Positions 9,124 to 20,000 are shown, counted from the first letter of the stretch. The stretch: 64,000 nucleotides of DNA from Nephrocerus scutellatus (GCA_947095585.1 OX352761.1:54238019-54302018), one strand, 5' to 3'. Translations and numbers: made by a program. The notes: generated by a model not told the origin, from the letters alone.

Positions 9124-9866
9124 TTATGCGGTATCATCTCTTTTAAAATATCCGAGTCTAGTTGTATCCGCGTTTGTATTCAATTTTCCTTGTTTGTAGA
9201 TTATTTCAAAATCATAGTCACATAAGTCTAATCGTATTCTTGTCATCTTTGACGATGGATTGCTGTGAGTAAATAGGGACACTAGTGATCTATGGTCCGT
9301 GACCACTGTGAATTTTCTTCCGTAGAGATAGGGTTTGAAGAAATTTATACTCCAGTGTATGGCTAGGAGTTCCTTTTCTATGACTGGCTTGTTTAGGTCA
9401 TGTTTTTGCAGTGATTTGCTGGCATATGATATTGGTAAATCTTTACCAATCTCACCTTGCGAGAGTACTGCACCTAAAGCGAAGTTTGAAGCGTCAGTCG
9501 TTAATATAAATTGTTTGTCGAAATCGGGGTATTGCAATACTGGTGGAGTCATTAGTTTTTCTTTTAGTTTTTCAAAAGCATTCTGGCAGTTCGTTTTCCA
9601 TGAGAATTTTATGTTTTTCTTGAGTAAGGAATTTAGGTCTTTGGCTATTTCCGCGAAATTAGGTATAAATCTTCTGTAATAGTTGCAGAATGCAACGAAT
9701 CGTCTGACTTCGTCTGAATTTTTTGGTGTTGGGTATTCCTTGATAACTTTAAATTTAGCTGGGTCGGTCCTTACTCCGTCTCTAGTTATAAGATGTCCTA
9801 AATAAACTACTTCTGGACGTAAAAAACAACATTTTTCTGCGTTTAGTTTAAGATTGTAACGTTTTA
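9124..9866 (-). pseudogene. Element B RT thumb and RNase H
   Basis: The minus strand continues RT after the solo LTR (LNAEKCCFLRP near 9820-9850, RRFVAFCNYYRRFIPNFA near 9650-9710), then RNase H (TTDASNFALGAVLSQG near 9470-9520, EKELLAIHW near 9360-9385, VTDHRSL near 9285-9310). The end of RNase H is degraded near 9150. Confidence 0.85.
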
Positions 9867-9870
9867 ATCT

Positions 9871-11051
9871 TGTAACAGTCTTTTGCTCGGGTGACGCTCG
9901 CCGGTCACCCAGGGTTCTTTCTCCTTCTCGCTCGTCGTTACAAATTAAAAGATTGTTGGTTTTCGATATAAAATTACAATTCTTCTTTATTTCTTGATCT
10001 CTTAGTCTATACGTACTTACATATAAATATACTTAAATAGACTTACGATACGTTGGTTTGTACGTACTCGGTACGGGGAAACCAGGGGAACTTGATTGCA
10101 GCCGAGAGTATTCGACTGCGGAAAAGGGGGTTGATGGGCGGCTTCTGCTCTTTAAGTGGTTGCTACTAGAGCACACGAGCAGCGTTCTACGGAACAGCGC
10201 GGTATAGTGAATTACTATACGAGTAAGCAAGCGAGGTCCGGGGGATAGCTACCACACTGGGAGCAAGCGGACTGCTTAGTGTCTTGTAAATTACAATATA
10301 GCGATACTACCTGGTTTTACAACCTCGATCGTTCGCTATACTGCAATAGACACAGTAAGTATGGGTGTACAACACAACAAAATTAGCCCGGTTTTACAAC
10401 CTTGACAATATTGTTATATTGACCTAGACAAAGAAAGTACGAGTACATAATGCAGCACAGTTGTCTGGTTTTGCAACCTCGGCAACGTGTTACATTAATA
10501 TGACTCGGCTAGCCTTGTCACCAAAAAAGGGGCTGTTCGTGGAGAACAGCAGTCAGCGAAAAGCTGTCGGTAAAGGGGGAATTTGCTGTGAACCACAACG
10601 CTTTCTTCCCTTTGAGTAGGTATAGCTGCCTTGCCGCAGTATAGTCTACTCTCGAATAGAATTTACTACCGTGCCGTAGTATGTTCTATTCTAATTCTTG
10701 TTGATTGATTGGAGCATATAAGTGTGTCTTAATAGTTGAATTCCTTGGGAATTTTGTTTTCACCCTTTTTGGAAAAATTATTTGATTATAAATAATATCA
10801 TTGATAAATTTCTATCATTCATTGGGCGAAAAACCCTTTTCCCGCAAAAAATAATTTTGTTGGTTCAACCGCCGGATTGAACCTTATACGTACTGCATAC
10901 CGGCCGAGTACACTCGTATTGCGCTAAATTGATATAATGCAAAATAGGTTAATTTTGCATTATATATCGAGTGACTGGGGTTTTTTTTTGTATAGCAATT
11001 ACTTTAGACATATGGTTTGTAGCGAAGTGGTATTTAACCAACTTCGTTACA
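9871..11051 (-). mobile_element. Solo LTR, 1181 bp, inside element B RT
   Basis: Ends are TGTAAC and GTTACA, and a 4-bp duplication ATCT flanks it (9867-9870 and 11052-11055). There is no internal coding sequence. The RT reading frame of element B breaks at one end and resumes at the other. A probable polyadenylation signal (AATAAA on the minus strand, about 9985-9992) near one end suggests minus orientation. It carries three diverged 77-bp repeats. The parental family is not identified; the length and TG...CA ends fit a Gypsy-type LTR left by LTR-LTR recombination. Confidence 0.88.
10311..10500. repeat. Three diverged 77-bp repeats inside the solo LTR
   Basis: Copies start near 10311, 10389 and 10466 with GGTTTTACAACCT-like cores, followed by related Cys-tRNA-unlike AT-rich tails with TATTG or TACAT segments. 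Spacing is 77-78 bp. Confidence 0.75.
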
Positions 11052-11055
11052 ATCT

Positions 11056-12447
11056 ATCTAAGACTTTAATTAGGTTTTGGTTGTGGTGGTTTAAGCTACA
11101 TCCATAGATAATTATGTCGTCTACATATAGAAAAGCTTCCGTTTCTAGTCCAGCTAGTGCTATGGTAAGCATTCTTTGAAAACTATTTGAGGAGATTTTG
11201 AGGCCAAAAGGTAGCCGTTTAAATTGGTAGTGTCCATTGGGTGTTGAAAAAGCTGTAAGAGGTCTTGAGTGTTTTTCTAGTTCTATTTGGTGAAAAGAAC
11301 TCGTCATGTCGAGTGTTGAGAACCATTTAGCTCTCCCTAGTTTGTCTAATATGTCGTCTAATCGTGTTAGTGGAAATTTGTCGTTAATGATTTTATCGTT
11401 TAGTTTCCTATAGTCGACAACTACTCTCCATTTGGTTTTATCGTTCGTATTTTTCTTTGGTACGAGGAGGAGTGGAGCGTTGTATGGGCTAACCGAATGT
11501 TCTATTACGTCGTCGTTGTACATTTTGTTTACCTGGTTTGTAATGACTTCCATGTTTGCCTGTGGTAGTCGGTAATTTTTTATGTAGACTGGTGTATTGT
11601 CATTTGTAGTAATTTTCTGTTTATAAAAGTTGTTTGTTGTTAGGTGGTCTTCTCCTAAATGGAATACTTCTTGATATCTTTTTAATATATCTAGGAGCAT
11701 GTTTTTAGAATTTTCGTCATTGCAGTCTATATTTAAACAGTCTGTTATGTTTTTAAAACGTTTTTCGTCATGTAGTTCATGTCTGTTGAAGTTTAATATG
11801 TCATAGTCTTTTAAGGGCTTGGTTTCTAAATTAATGTTTCTAAGTGTTACTTCAGTGTTGGTCGCGTTTAAAATTCTGATATGTGTCATACCCGTTTTAG
11901 GTGCAATGGAATTGCTTAGAAAAACGCCGTCGGTTAATTCTTTATTCAGAATTACTTTGTCTTCGTCTAGTTGTTTTCTTATCGCTTGTATAATTTGTGT
12001 TCGGGGTGGTACTGTTATTGTCAGGGTCTGAAGTGGTTTTGTGTACATAGGTAGTGTTACGTTTGTTTCATTCATTACTATAGAGATTGTAAATGTCTCA
12101 TAATTGATTTTACAGAAAAATCTTTTGAGAAAATCTCTGCCGAGTATACCGTCGGTGTCAATTGGAAAATTTTCTTTTACCAATTGGAAATCGTGGTTAA
12201 CGTATGAATTACCTATTAGAAGATCTAATTCTAATATGCCTAAAGAGTATGTTTCCTCTTGCGTAATTCCCGTCAGTTTGCATTTTTCTTCAGGGAAATA
12301 CTGTTCATTTGCGACCTTGTTTGAGACTTTGAAAACTGATATGTCGGCGCCAGTGTCTATAAGAAATGTCATTTCATTGTGTTTGCTTTTGAGTATTATG
12401 TAGTTGGTATTGCAATCCGAGATCTTGAAAATTTTTATTGTTGGCAT
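11056..12447 (-). pseudogene. Element B protease and RT N-terminal part
   Basis: A long open frame on the minus strand. Aspartic protease is near its start (LIDTGADISVF, about 12340-12370, and DGILGRDFL, about 12130-12160). RT follows: WRVVVDYRKLND about 11385-11435, STLDMTSSFHQ about 11280-11325, LPFGLKISSNSFQ about 11170-11215, catalytic YVDDIIIYG about 11105-11130. The frame ends only because the solo LTR brings in a stop at 11047. Protease and RT residues look intact, so damage here is due to the insertion. Confidence 0.88.
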
Positions 12448-12578
12448 TGTGGGGAAAACATGTACCCCGTGGCTTGCTCGTTTCCCTGGTCATTCACTTC
12501 GTTGTTCATTGTTCTTATGTAATGGTTGGGTCGTTGGTTGAAATTCGACCGTCTGTTTTGTTGAGAGTGGTTTTGGCT

Positions 12579-13705
12579 TTAGTTTTGCCGGTATGTATGA
12601 TTGTTCTTTTGCTGATTTCTTTGTTGTGCATATTTGTTGCTCATATTGAAGTTGTTTCTCGGTCTATTATTTGGGTTATTTCCTTGTTGTCTATAGCTGT
12701 TATTGTATCTCTGAATATTTTGTGAATGACTGTAGTTATTTTGTGGCCTTCGATTATTGTCGTAGGTTCTATTATAACTTTGTCTGTTTGTATTTGTTGG
12801 TCTGTTTCTGTTGAAGTGTAGTATGCTGTTTGTTTGTTCTTTTTCTATTTCCAAAGCGAGGTTAATTGCCTCAGTGAAGGATTTAGGTTGAGCGGCAAAT
12901 ATTGTTGATTTGAGCTCATCTTTCAAGCCGTTTTTGAAAATATTTAGCGCATATGTGTCATTCATCTTTGTGATTATTGACTTTTCGTTTTGGGATGTGG
13001 TATCAAGATCGTCAATTTATAATTTGTTTAAGTCTGTAATAAGGTTAGTTATTCTGTCTTTGTATGCCGTGACAGAAAAATTTCTTTGTGTGATTTGTGT
13101 TAGTGATGTGTGTATGTGGGGTATAGTTGTTGTTGGTTTATACCTAGTTCTAAGTTCTGTAGTTAGTGCTGCTAGTGTTTCTGGTTGTGTGTGTATAGTC
13201 GATTTTACATTAGGGTTTAGTTTTATGTGGAAAACGAATTCCAGTAACTCTGCCTTTGCGGTTTCTGTAAACGGTCTTTCGATTAGTTCTATAATTTTTA
13301 GAAAACTGTCTAATTCCCTATGATTTCTTGAAAAAGTAGGAATGGCCTTAATTGCCGTCTCTAGATTAAATGCTGCCATGTTTGTATTTTCTATTTCTAT
13401 GTTATCTTCTAAGTATAATTCGTTTAAATTTATATCGTCTTTATTTTCTAAATCTGTGTTTTCTAGAAATTCATTTAGTATTGCTAGTGTGTTTGTGTAT
13501 TTTTCTTTGAATATTGTTTTTAGTTTGTTTATTTCAGTGTGTTTTTTATTTAAAGGGTTATTTGTGATTTCTATGAATCTATCTCTGAGTTTTTCTAGTT
13601 CTTCTATCTTCGTTTCTATTGTGTCATTTCTATATCTCCTATTTGAGCACTTTTTGGCATTTGTATGTAGTTTTTCTATTATCGAATCTCTTGTCCCTTT
13701 TCCAT
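12579..13705 (-). pseudogene. Element B gag
   Basis: The minus-strand gag frame has one in-frame TAA at 13017-13019 separating two parts that are otherwise in the same frame. A probable start ATG at 13703-13705 is followed by a one-base frame change in a G/A run; from about 13690 the coiled, charged N-terminus is open. The capsid-like part (FLKIIELIERPFTETAK; FKNGLKDELKSTIF) precedes an Asn/Arg/Gln-rich tail without a zinc knuckle. Confidence 0.75.
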
Positions 13706-13812
13706 TCCCTTAAAACAAATTCTCGTAGCTAATAGAAAGTAGAAATACTAGTATATAAAAAATTTTTTATTTTTTTTATTTTTTTTGTTTTGTTTTTATT
13801 TATTTTTTTATT

Positions 13813-14031
13813 TTATACATTTTGTGTCTTATTAATTTGTTTATGAATGTAATTTCTGAGATGATTATTTAATTTTTTTAATAAAAATATTGTTAGTACT
13901 ATGGTAATAATTACTGTTAATAATATTACTAATTCTAAGTTTGTATTGTTTATCGTAGGTTTCTCGATGCTGTTGTTGTTGTAGATCTTTTCCGTATCTA
14001 TTTTTGTTTCTGTTGAGAACCAATGTCCCAT
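13813..14031 (-). CDS. Element B small ORF 2: putative membrane protein, 72 aa
   Basis: Intact frame with an ATG start. It begins Met-Gly-His, a context compatible with N-myristoylation, and has one strongly hydrophobic segment (residues about 33-52, ELVILLTVIITIVLTIFLL) followed by a basic tail. Its start overlaps the 3' part of small ORF 1 in another frame. Small ORFs upstream of gag are known in mdg1/412-like elements; the role of this one is unknown. It could place a factor at membranes or be part of translational control of gag. Confidence 0.6.
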   Translation of the reverse strand: MGHWFSTETKIDTEKIYNNNSIEKPTINNTNLELVILLTVIITIVLTIFLLKKLNNHLRNYIHKQINKTQNV

Positions 14032-14380
14032 TGTTTTGTTTTTTGTTTTTCTTCTTGGAGTTTAGCTTCTTCTTTAAAATATGTATTTCCTCCCAGTATA
14101 TTGTTGCTATGTTCCAGGGGATTGGATTTTCAGTTTTTCTTACTAGTTGAAGTAAGCTCGCCAGTCTTCTTCTGTCTCTTGTCTGTTGTCCTCCTCTTTT
14201 CTTCCTTGCGATGGATGTGTCTATGTGCGGGATTGCGGTTCTTATGTTGTCTGCAATTTTTTTTTGATTCTTCAAATATTGGTCCAGTGTCAGCTTCTTG
14301 GATCCTTGCTGCTTGTTGCTTGGTATATAAGTTGGAGGTTTTTCTTGTGTTGTTATTGTTGTAGGAATGTATTCTTCCAT
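13865..14380 (-). CDS. Element B small ORF 1, 171 aa
   Basis: Intact frame with an ATG (14378-14380). The sequence is basic, with a Lys/Arg-rich middle (ARKKRGGQQTRDRRRL) and a Lys/Asn-rich end, and no recognised domain. The first 115 or so residues look protein-like; beyond 14030 it overlaps small ORF 2, so the functional end may be earlier. Nucleic-acid binding is possible from its charge but not shown. Confidence 0.55.
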   Translation of the reverse strand: MEEYIPTTITTQEKPPTYIPSNKQQGSKKLTLDQYLKNQKKIADNIRTAIPHIDTSIARKKRGGQQTRDRRRLASLLQLVRKTENPIPWNIATIYWEEIHILKKKLNSKKKNKKQNNGTLVLNRNKNRYGKDLQQQQHRETYDKQYKLRISNIINSNYYHSTNNIFIKKIK

Positions 14381-14658
14381 TTGTTGATTGTGTTTAAAAA
14401 TATTTTGTTTAGTCCTTGCAAGATTTAAATTTTTTTTTTTTTATTTATTTATTCTTACGCAGTTTGCAGGATCGCCATTTAAGGTACGTTGCAGGTGACG
14501 TACTTGTAGTTTGTAGGAGGTTAAAGAGATGGCAGATATGCCACGTACTGATGATTGGAATAATAGTAAGACTGCTGTCAAGTAAAATGTGTGATAGTGC
14601 AGTTGCCAAGCAGTAAACTGCACTCAGCTTGTCTTGCAATCAGGACCAAAAATCCCCA
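14381..14658 (-). other. Element B leader
   Basis: Untranslated stretch between the 5' LTR and small ORF 1. It includes an inverted GCAGTT...AACTGC pair near 14599-14623 that could form a hairpin. The sequence next to the LTR, TGGGGATTTTTGG on the minus strand, is a weak candidate primer site and I do not assign a tRNA. Confidence 0.5.
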
Positions 14659-15108
14659 GCAAGGCGTGTCGAAAGAAAAAGATACGTTCAATCTGAATGT
14701 ATGATTAACTCTGTCTTTATTAGGTAAAATCTACCTCTTTTATAGTGAATCTAACAATGTAAGTTTCTTATCTACTAATAGAAAATATGTATTTAAAAAT
14801 GCAGTGCATCGTCATCGATGCACTTGAAATAGTTTTGTTATATACAATAGTGTGCTCATTATTGATGCACTTGAAATACTTATGCTATAGTAGGGCACGA
14901 TGCAAATGCTCTACTTGTATGATTCACAGTGCACCGTGTCGGTATTTGCCGAACGCGTGTGCTTTGTTTATCTTGTTATGTAATTTATGGTTTTGTGAGT
15001 GAGTGCGGTATTTGTATTAACATTTGGATTGTGCGTTGGTGTCGTCATAAATTAGAATTCTTTATTGTATTTATTTGGGTGGTGTGTATCTTGTGGATAT
15101 ACACTACA
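14659..15108 (-). mobile_element. Element B 5' LTR
   Basis: Starts TGTAGTG at 15108. A TATAAAAG box (minus strand, 14737-14744) and an AATAAAG signal (14715-14721) are in the expected order. The segment ATGCACTTGAAATA occurs twice (about 14818 and 14864), and related sequence is present in the LTR at 24211-24741. The first 152 bp match the 3' LTR piece at 7329-7481. The inner boundary at 14659 is estimated. Confidence 0.75.
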
Positions 15109-15291
15109 ATTACCTGATTTTCTTCAAATTTTATTACATGTGTCTCTCCAATTGACAACACTTTTCGTAAAAATTTGGTAGTGATCGGGCCCCGGGGCAG
15201 GGGGCCTTAATACGGACCCTAACGCCCGAGGGGTGCCATTGTAAATTTTTAAAAATAAGCTCGATTTTCTTCAAATCTTAAAGACATGTGT
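15109..15291. repeat. Dispersed repeat monomers
   Basis: Contains GATTTTCTTCAAATTTTA, ACATGTGT and GTGATCGGGCCCCGGGG blocks that recur at 17140-17345, 20820-20998, 55948-56370 and 62641-63490. Two partial monomers are present. No coding potential. Confidence 0.7.
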
Positions 15292-15750
15292 ATGTTGGGA
15301 CGTAGTGTAATATTGTCGGTTACCGCACAGAATCTACAGGTAAGTGAGAATTATTATTACAAAGGACATGCCTTCTGCTTATCCTTTTGTTTATTTTTTG
15401 TTTTCAGCTACGACTGACTGAAGGCCAGCAGCAACAAAAGGAACTGCCTGCATTGTGCATGGCAGAACGGCTGTCAGCGGCAGCAGAGTTTATAAAAAGG
15501 TTATTTCATAGAGGTGCGATTTCTGACCTTGGGTGTTTAATATAAATATAACATTTATAAAGGTAGGGTTCGTGTCTCAAGCTATTATTTTTAACGAATT
15601 AAACACTAATTGTATTTTCTGTTTCCTTTTCTTTTGCATGTGTTTTAATACTCAGCCGACGTTGTAAGATACGCCGCTGTCGACATCAACGGAAATGTCG
15701 TTGGCAATTATTTTGTGTTAAGTGCCCATTCTTTATGTACAAAACTAAAG
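15292..15750 (+). other. Three exon-like segments with matching phases
   Basis: On the + strand an open segment ends at 15339 before GTAAGT. A second (15408-15513) lies between TTTTCAG and a GTGCG donor, and a third (15656-15750) between ATACTCAG and GTGG. Reading phases agree across both junctions, giving a continuous frame of about 80 codons with a Gln-rich part and a segment RYAAVDINGNVVGNYF in the third piece. I do not recognise the protein. The upstream limit is unclear because 15109-15291 is repeat. It may be a host gene fragment or an exon of a spliced cluster transcript; chance is not excluded. Confidence 0.35.
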
Positions 15751-16199
15751 GTGGTTTTTGTTTTATTTCTATTTTATGGAATTGAAGTTTATTTTCGTAA
15801 AATACGCGTACACAACAGATAGTTAGATGCGAAAGTCTTTGCCACTGTTGCATTACACATTCAGCGAATAACTTAACATTTTTGTTCTCGTCGACACGTT
15901 TCTGATCATCCCAATTTGCAAATAGCGATTGTATGTTTCAAAGCTTCTCGGAAAGCATTTTTGATCAGCTCCTTCTTCATGTTGAGTAACTTTAACTGCG
16001 CGATGTATGTTTTTGCATATTTCACATTTTGGATACTTGAAGGCACTCAGCGTCGGGAACCTTATAAGCTCGTTTGTGAATCTCCTTAGGACAACATCCT
16101 CTCAGTCGTAACGTTACTTTAAGGTGTCAATAATTCCACGTTGGCTCAAGCCATCACATCCAATATTGGTAACATCATCGATCGATGCCAGCTTCGTCG
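15751..16199. other. Unassigned sequence
   Basis: No clear gene. Minus-strand frames are short and broken and may be the decayed continuation of the gag remnant to the right. Confidence 0.5.
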
Positions 16200-16930
16200 T
16201 CCGTTGAAACACTCACTGCCTTGTTGTCGTCGGAAAACTTTGGCAGATCTTCGATTGCTTCATTCATTGTAAATTGAATGAGGGCAGTCCCAACTGCATC
16301 GTTTGATGGTTCTGATTATTCCCTTTGCTCGAGACTATGAAAGACGTCGTATTATTGCAACGGTGACGTAATTCCTCTATGCAAAAGATTTTATGGTTTT
16401 CGACTAGTCGATCAAGTTGGCAATTTCGAATGACTGTCCGAACTGTGCTCATCAACTTTTTCATTGACGACGTTCTTCTTTTTCAAAAATTTGGAAAATC
16501 GCTAGCTTTAAATGGATTTATTATCGTCTTCATCGTCGCTATTTTGGTTGCGGCGCTGGAACATTTCGACTCGAGCATGTGCTAAATCGCGTGATACTTG
16601 CCCCAGCCTTTCTTCGCCTGTTCCTCGAACTTGAACTTTCCACTTGTTCTTGCGCCTACTCCAGCTCGTCTTTCAGCTGATCTGCCGTCGGCTCATCACC
16701 GTCCAAGGGCTTTTCTTGTTGCGATGTGAGTTCCATCGTTTTGGGCTTCGCTCCAAGTCTGGTTTCGACTGGGTTTTTCGTCGGATGTGGCGGTCACACA
16801 TCCATGGCAAATCCCTAATAGTTTCGTCCACGTTGACGCATTCATAGTGCAGCCATTTATTGCAGGCATCGCATTGAACCATATTACGGTCGCGATAGTC
16901 CTCGCAACAGACTGAACATTACTTGGCATA
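16200..16930 (-). pseudogene. BEL/Pao-like gag remnant with PHD finger
   Basis: The minus strand at about 16790-16920 encodes a PHD-type zinc finger: CSVC, then QCDACNKWLHYEC, ending WMCDRH. Insect BEL/Pao Gag proteins often begin with such a finger (family knowledge). It is followed by a basic stretch and, after several breaks, a segment at 16464-16264 (LVENHKIFCIEELRH). Downstream the frame dissolves in stops. The assignment rests on the finger and its position, so a host PHD protein fragment remains possible. Confidence 0.45.
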
Positions 16931-17139
16931 ACTTTTTTTAAAAAGGTCTTCTCGTAAGGTTGGAATTCTCAAAATATTATTAAAACAGGACAGGAGTAGG
17001 GCCAACGCCGAAGAATTTAGAGCTTTCGATACGAATAAAAAATCATCTTCGAAAAATTAAAGAAAACGTGGAATAGTTTATTTTTCAAATTAAATTGATT
17101 TTAATAGCGGGTTGTTTTGTCGTTGGGTTGCAGTGCAGT
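16931..17139. other. Unassigned sequence
   Basis: Short AT-rich stretch without recognisable coding or repeat structure. Confidence 0.5.
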
Positions 17140-17345
17140 TTTTAAATTCTCCATATTAACTTCGCGTGCCCGTGCGTGGCTGGCTGGATGGTCAGATTTT
17201 GTGATAAATTTATTTTTAACCTGCTTCCTAAGCCAAATTTTATTGAAACTTTTCACACAAGTGTATTTCCGATATCATTACTTTCTATTAAAATTTGAGA
17301 GTGATCGGGCCGCGGCGTCGGGGGGCTCCCATACAAATATTGTTC
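17140..17345. repeat. Dispersed repeat copy
   Basis: Begins TTTTTAAATTCTCCATATTAAC with TTCGCGTGCCCG and GGCTGGCTGG, then the ATTTTATTGAAACTTTTCAC and GATCGGGCC blocks. Same order as at 55948 and 62641. Right end joins the LINE remnant. Confidence 0.7.
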
Positions 17346-17877
17346 CCATAAATCCATAAATCCTACCGCAAAGGACTTTCCGAGCAGGATCCTCTTTGCT
17401 CATGCGAGCTAGGTGTCCTGCCCACCGGAGCCTACCGAGCTTAATTTTCTTCATGATGTCGACATCGCGGTAACGCTCGTAGATCTCATAATTATAGAGT
17501 CTCCGGAATCGTCCTTTCTCACATGCGGGGCCAACGATTCTCCGTAAGACTTTTCTCTCGAACGTGGCTAAGTGGTCAGAATGCTTTTTGCTAAGCACCC
17601 AAGTCTCGGATCCATATGTAAGTACTGGTATGACCATTGTCTTATATATCAGCAGCTTGAATGTTATGGTTAAATTCCTGGATTTGAAGATTCTTGACAG
17701 GCTATAGTAGGCTTTGTTGGCTTTAAGCAACCGTGCGCGTATTTCTGGTTCCATGCTGTTATCGGCTGCTATAGTTGACCCGAAATAGTTAAAGGATTGC
17801 AATACTTCAAATTCGCGCTCCACTATTTGAATTGAGGGACCAATGTTGGATCTTCTACTCGCAGACGTGGCCACCAT
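17346..17877 (-). pseudogene. LINE remnant C-terminal region
   Basis: A minus-strand frame of about 178 codons contains LTYGSETWVLSKK, FERKVLRRI and RLRWAGHLARMSKEDPARK, the usual end of insect RTE-like polyproteins after the RT thumb. The frame runs into repeat sequence at its end. Confidence 0.8.
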
Positions 17878-18560
17878 GTACTTTGTTTTGCTCTCATTTA
17901 TGTGCAGCCCCAGATTTCGTGCCGCCGGCTCTATCTGGTGAAAGCTTCCTGTACAGCTCTTCGGTTTCTACCAACGATGTCAATATCGTCTGCGTTACCA
18001 AATATCTGAATAGACTTATAGAGGATTGTTCCTCTCGCCGTTACGTCAGCCTCGGATCACTTTCTCCAACGCCAGGTTGAAGAGGACGCAGTCCAGTCCA
18101 TCCCCTTGTCGGAGCCCGTTATAGATGTTGAATGGGCTTGATAGTGATCCGGATATTTTTACTTGGCTCATAACATTGGTCATGGTCAACCTACATAGTC
18201 GTGTCAGTTTATTTGGGATGCCGAATTCTCTTATGGCTTTATAAAGTTCTACTCTGGCTATGCTATCATAGGCTGATCAGTTGTTGATTTGCCTGGGATG
18301 AAGCCACACTGCTATGGACCAATGATGACCTTAGCGTATGGGGCTATCCTGTCTTGAAGGATAGAGGAGAATAATTTATACGCGGTACTCAACAACGTTA
18401 TACCACGATAATTGCTGCATTTTGTGATATCTCCCTTCTTATGTATGGGGCACAGGATACCTCTTCGCCAGCCTTCTGGCATAGCTTTTTCTTTCCATAC
18501 TTGCACTATTATTTCATGGATTGCTTGGTCTAATGTGGGGCCTCCTATTTTTATCAGTTC
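17878..18560 (-). pseudogene. LINE remnant reverse transcriptase
   Basis: Minus-strand motifs include GWRRGILCPIHKKGD and CSNYRGITLLSTAYKLF near 18380-18480, and a catalytic box reading NADDIDIVG near 17970-18000, where the usual aromatic residue before ADD is replaced by Asn. Two or more frame changes lie between these. Confidence 0.78.
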
Positions 18561-19126
18561 CGCTGGGATCCCATCAGATCCCGGATTATCGCTCTGCTAA
18601 CTTCGTCTATGCTTAGTGGCGGCAGCATAGCATGACCTTCGGTCAATGGTGGAGCCTCCAATTCCTCAGTTAGCTGGCCATTTAGCAACTCATAAAAGTG
18701 CTCTTCCCATCGCTCTAAGATGCCTTTAAGATCGGCGATTAGATTACCCTCTTTGTCCTTGCAGTATGTGCAACGCGGTGTATATTGCGTCATACCGCGG
18801 ACCCTTTGGTAGAACTTCCGTGCCTGGTGCGGTCCTTGCTCTCTGTACTCTTCCAGTTCACGGAAGAGATTCTTCTCCCAGGCTGCTTTCTTTCGCCGGT
18901 GAACTGTTTTTTCATATCTCCTGAGCTCTTTATATTCATCTCCGCGTGCCCGCGTTCTATGAGATTGTTGCATTGCTCGGTACGCAAAATTCTTACGTTC
19001 AGTCGCTAGCTTACATTCGTCATCGAACCAGTCGTTTCGATCTCTACGACTACTGCCTAAGATGGAGTCAGCAGTACTAATGACAGTATTCTTAAGGCGT
19101 GTCCATTTCTCTTCCACGCCCGACAT
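18561..19126 (-). pseudogene. LINE remnant linker between endonuclease and RT
   Basis: Open over about 190 codons. Arg/Lys/Glu-rich and helical in character (ERWEEHFYELLNG is a standard motif just before RT in this group). It is preceded by DWFDDECKLATERKN, also common in APE-type LINEs. Confidence 0.75.
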
Positions 19127-19239
19127 CTCAGCCCCAGGACTTACTCTCCCTGCATTTATGGCGAGTCCTATAGCTTGGCCGTAGTTGTCTCTGGTATCTT
19201 CATTGCGAAGGGCAGCCGTGTTGAATCGAATCTTATTCG

Positions 19240-20000
19240 CGGATGCAGTCTTTCGTCATGATGCAATCCGCGCCATACCAACAAGATAGTGGTCCGAGTC
19301 GACGTTGGCACCTCGGTACGTTCGTACCGTCATCAGGTTCGGGTTGTGGCGGCGGTCTATCAACACGTGGTCTATCTTGTTGCGAGTGGCTCCATCGGGA
19401 GATAGCCAGGTGGCTTTGTGAATATTTTTCCCCGAAAACCTTGAACTCGCAACGACGAAATTATTGCTTGCTCCCATCTCTATGACTCGTTGTCCATTAT
19501 CATTAGTGTTCTCGTGTAAGCTATGGGTGCCAATTTACTGCCTGAATACTGGCTCCCTACCTATTTTAGCATTCATATCCCCCAGAATGATTTTTACATC
19601 ATACTGAGGCAGGCATGGAGTTCCCGTTCTATTGATTCAAAGAATTCTTCTTTTTCATCATCTGGGGAATCCTTTGTAGGTGCGTGAACGTTTATGAGGC
19701 TTATGTTTTTAAATTTGCCCCTCACGCGAAGGGTGCATAGCCGTTCATTTATTGCTTTAAAGCCGATAACGGTGGGTTTCATTCTTTTGCTGACTAGAAA
19801 CCCCACCCCGAGCACATGATGTCTTGCATGACAGCTGTAATATATGTCATATTCTGATTTTTGTAAGACACCACTACCTGTCCATCGCATCTCCTGGATT
19901 GTTGTTATGTCAGCCTTATATTTAGACAGGGTATCGACCAGCTGCTGTGCAGCTCGAGCTCTATACAGTGAACGTACGTTCCATGAGAAAATTCTTAAAT
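19240..20000 (-). pseudogene. LINE remnant endonuclease domain
   Basis: The minus strand shows the APE-type start FSWNVRSLYRARA near 19950-19985, the catalytic Glu in TIQEMRW near 19880, INVHAPT near 19685-19705, and at the end KIDHVLIDRR and VDSDHYLVG near 19280-19370 with the final catalytic Asp-His pair. Frameshifts separate the pieces near 19250 and 19600. The protein would nick target DNA for target-primed reverse transcription. Confidence 0.8.

Larger units (their letters stand above)
7329..15108 (-). mobile_element. Element B: Ty3/Gypsy retrotransposon with two small 5' ORFs
   Basis: On the minus strand the order is 5' LTR (14659-15108), leader, two small ORFs, gag, protease-RT, RNase H, integrase, polypurine tract and 3' LTR (7329-7481 visible). 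The LTRs share about 150 bp starting TGTAGTGTATATCC. Small ORFs ahead of gag and a zinc-knuckle-free gag resemble the mdg1/412 lineage; that placement is an inference. The 3' LTR is cut by element A and the RT by a solo LTR, so the order of insertion is B first, then the others. Confidence 0.85.

Noticed and set aside
14742..15117. Small Cys-rich plus-strand peptides over the LTR of element B
   Set aside because: They overlap LTR promoter and polyadenylation signals and have no support beyond being open.
18554..19126. Host coding gene from the long Arg/Lys-rich frame
   Set aside because: Flanked by endonuclease and RT motifs of one LINE in the same orientation.
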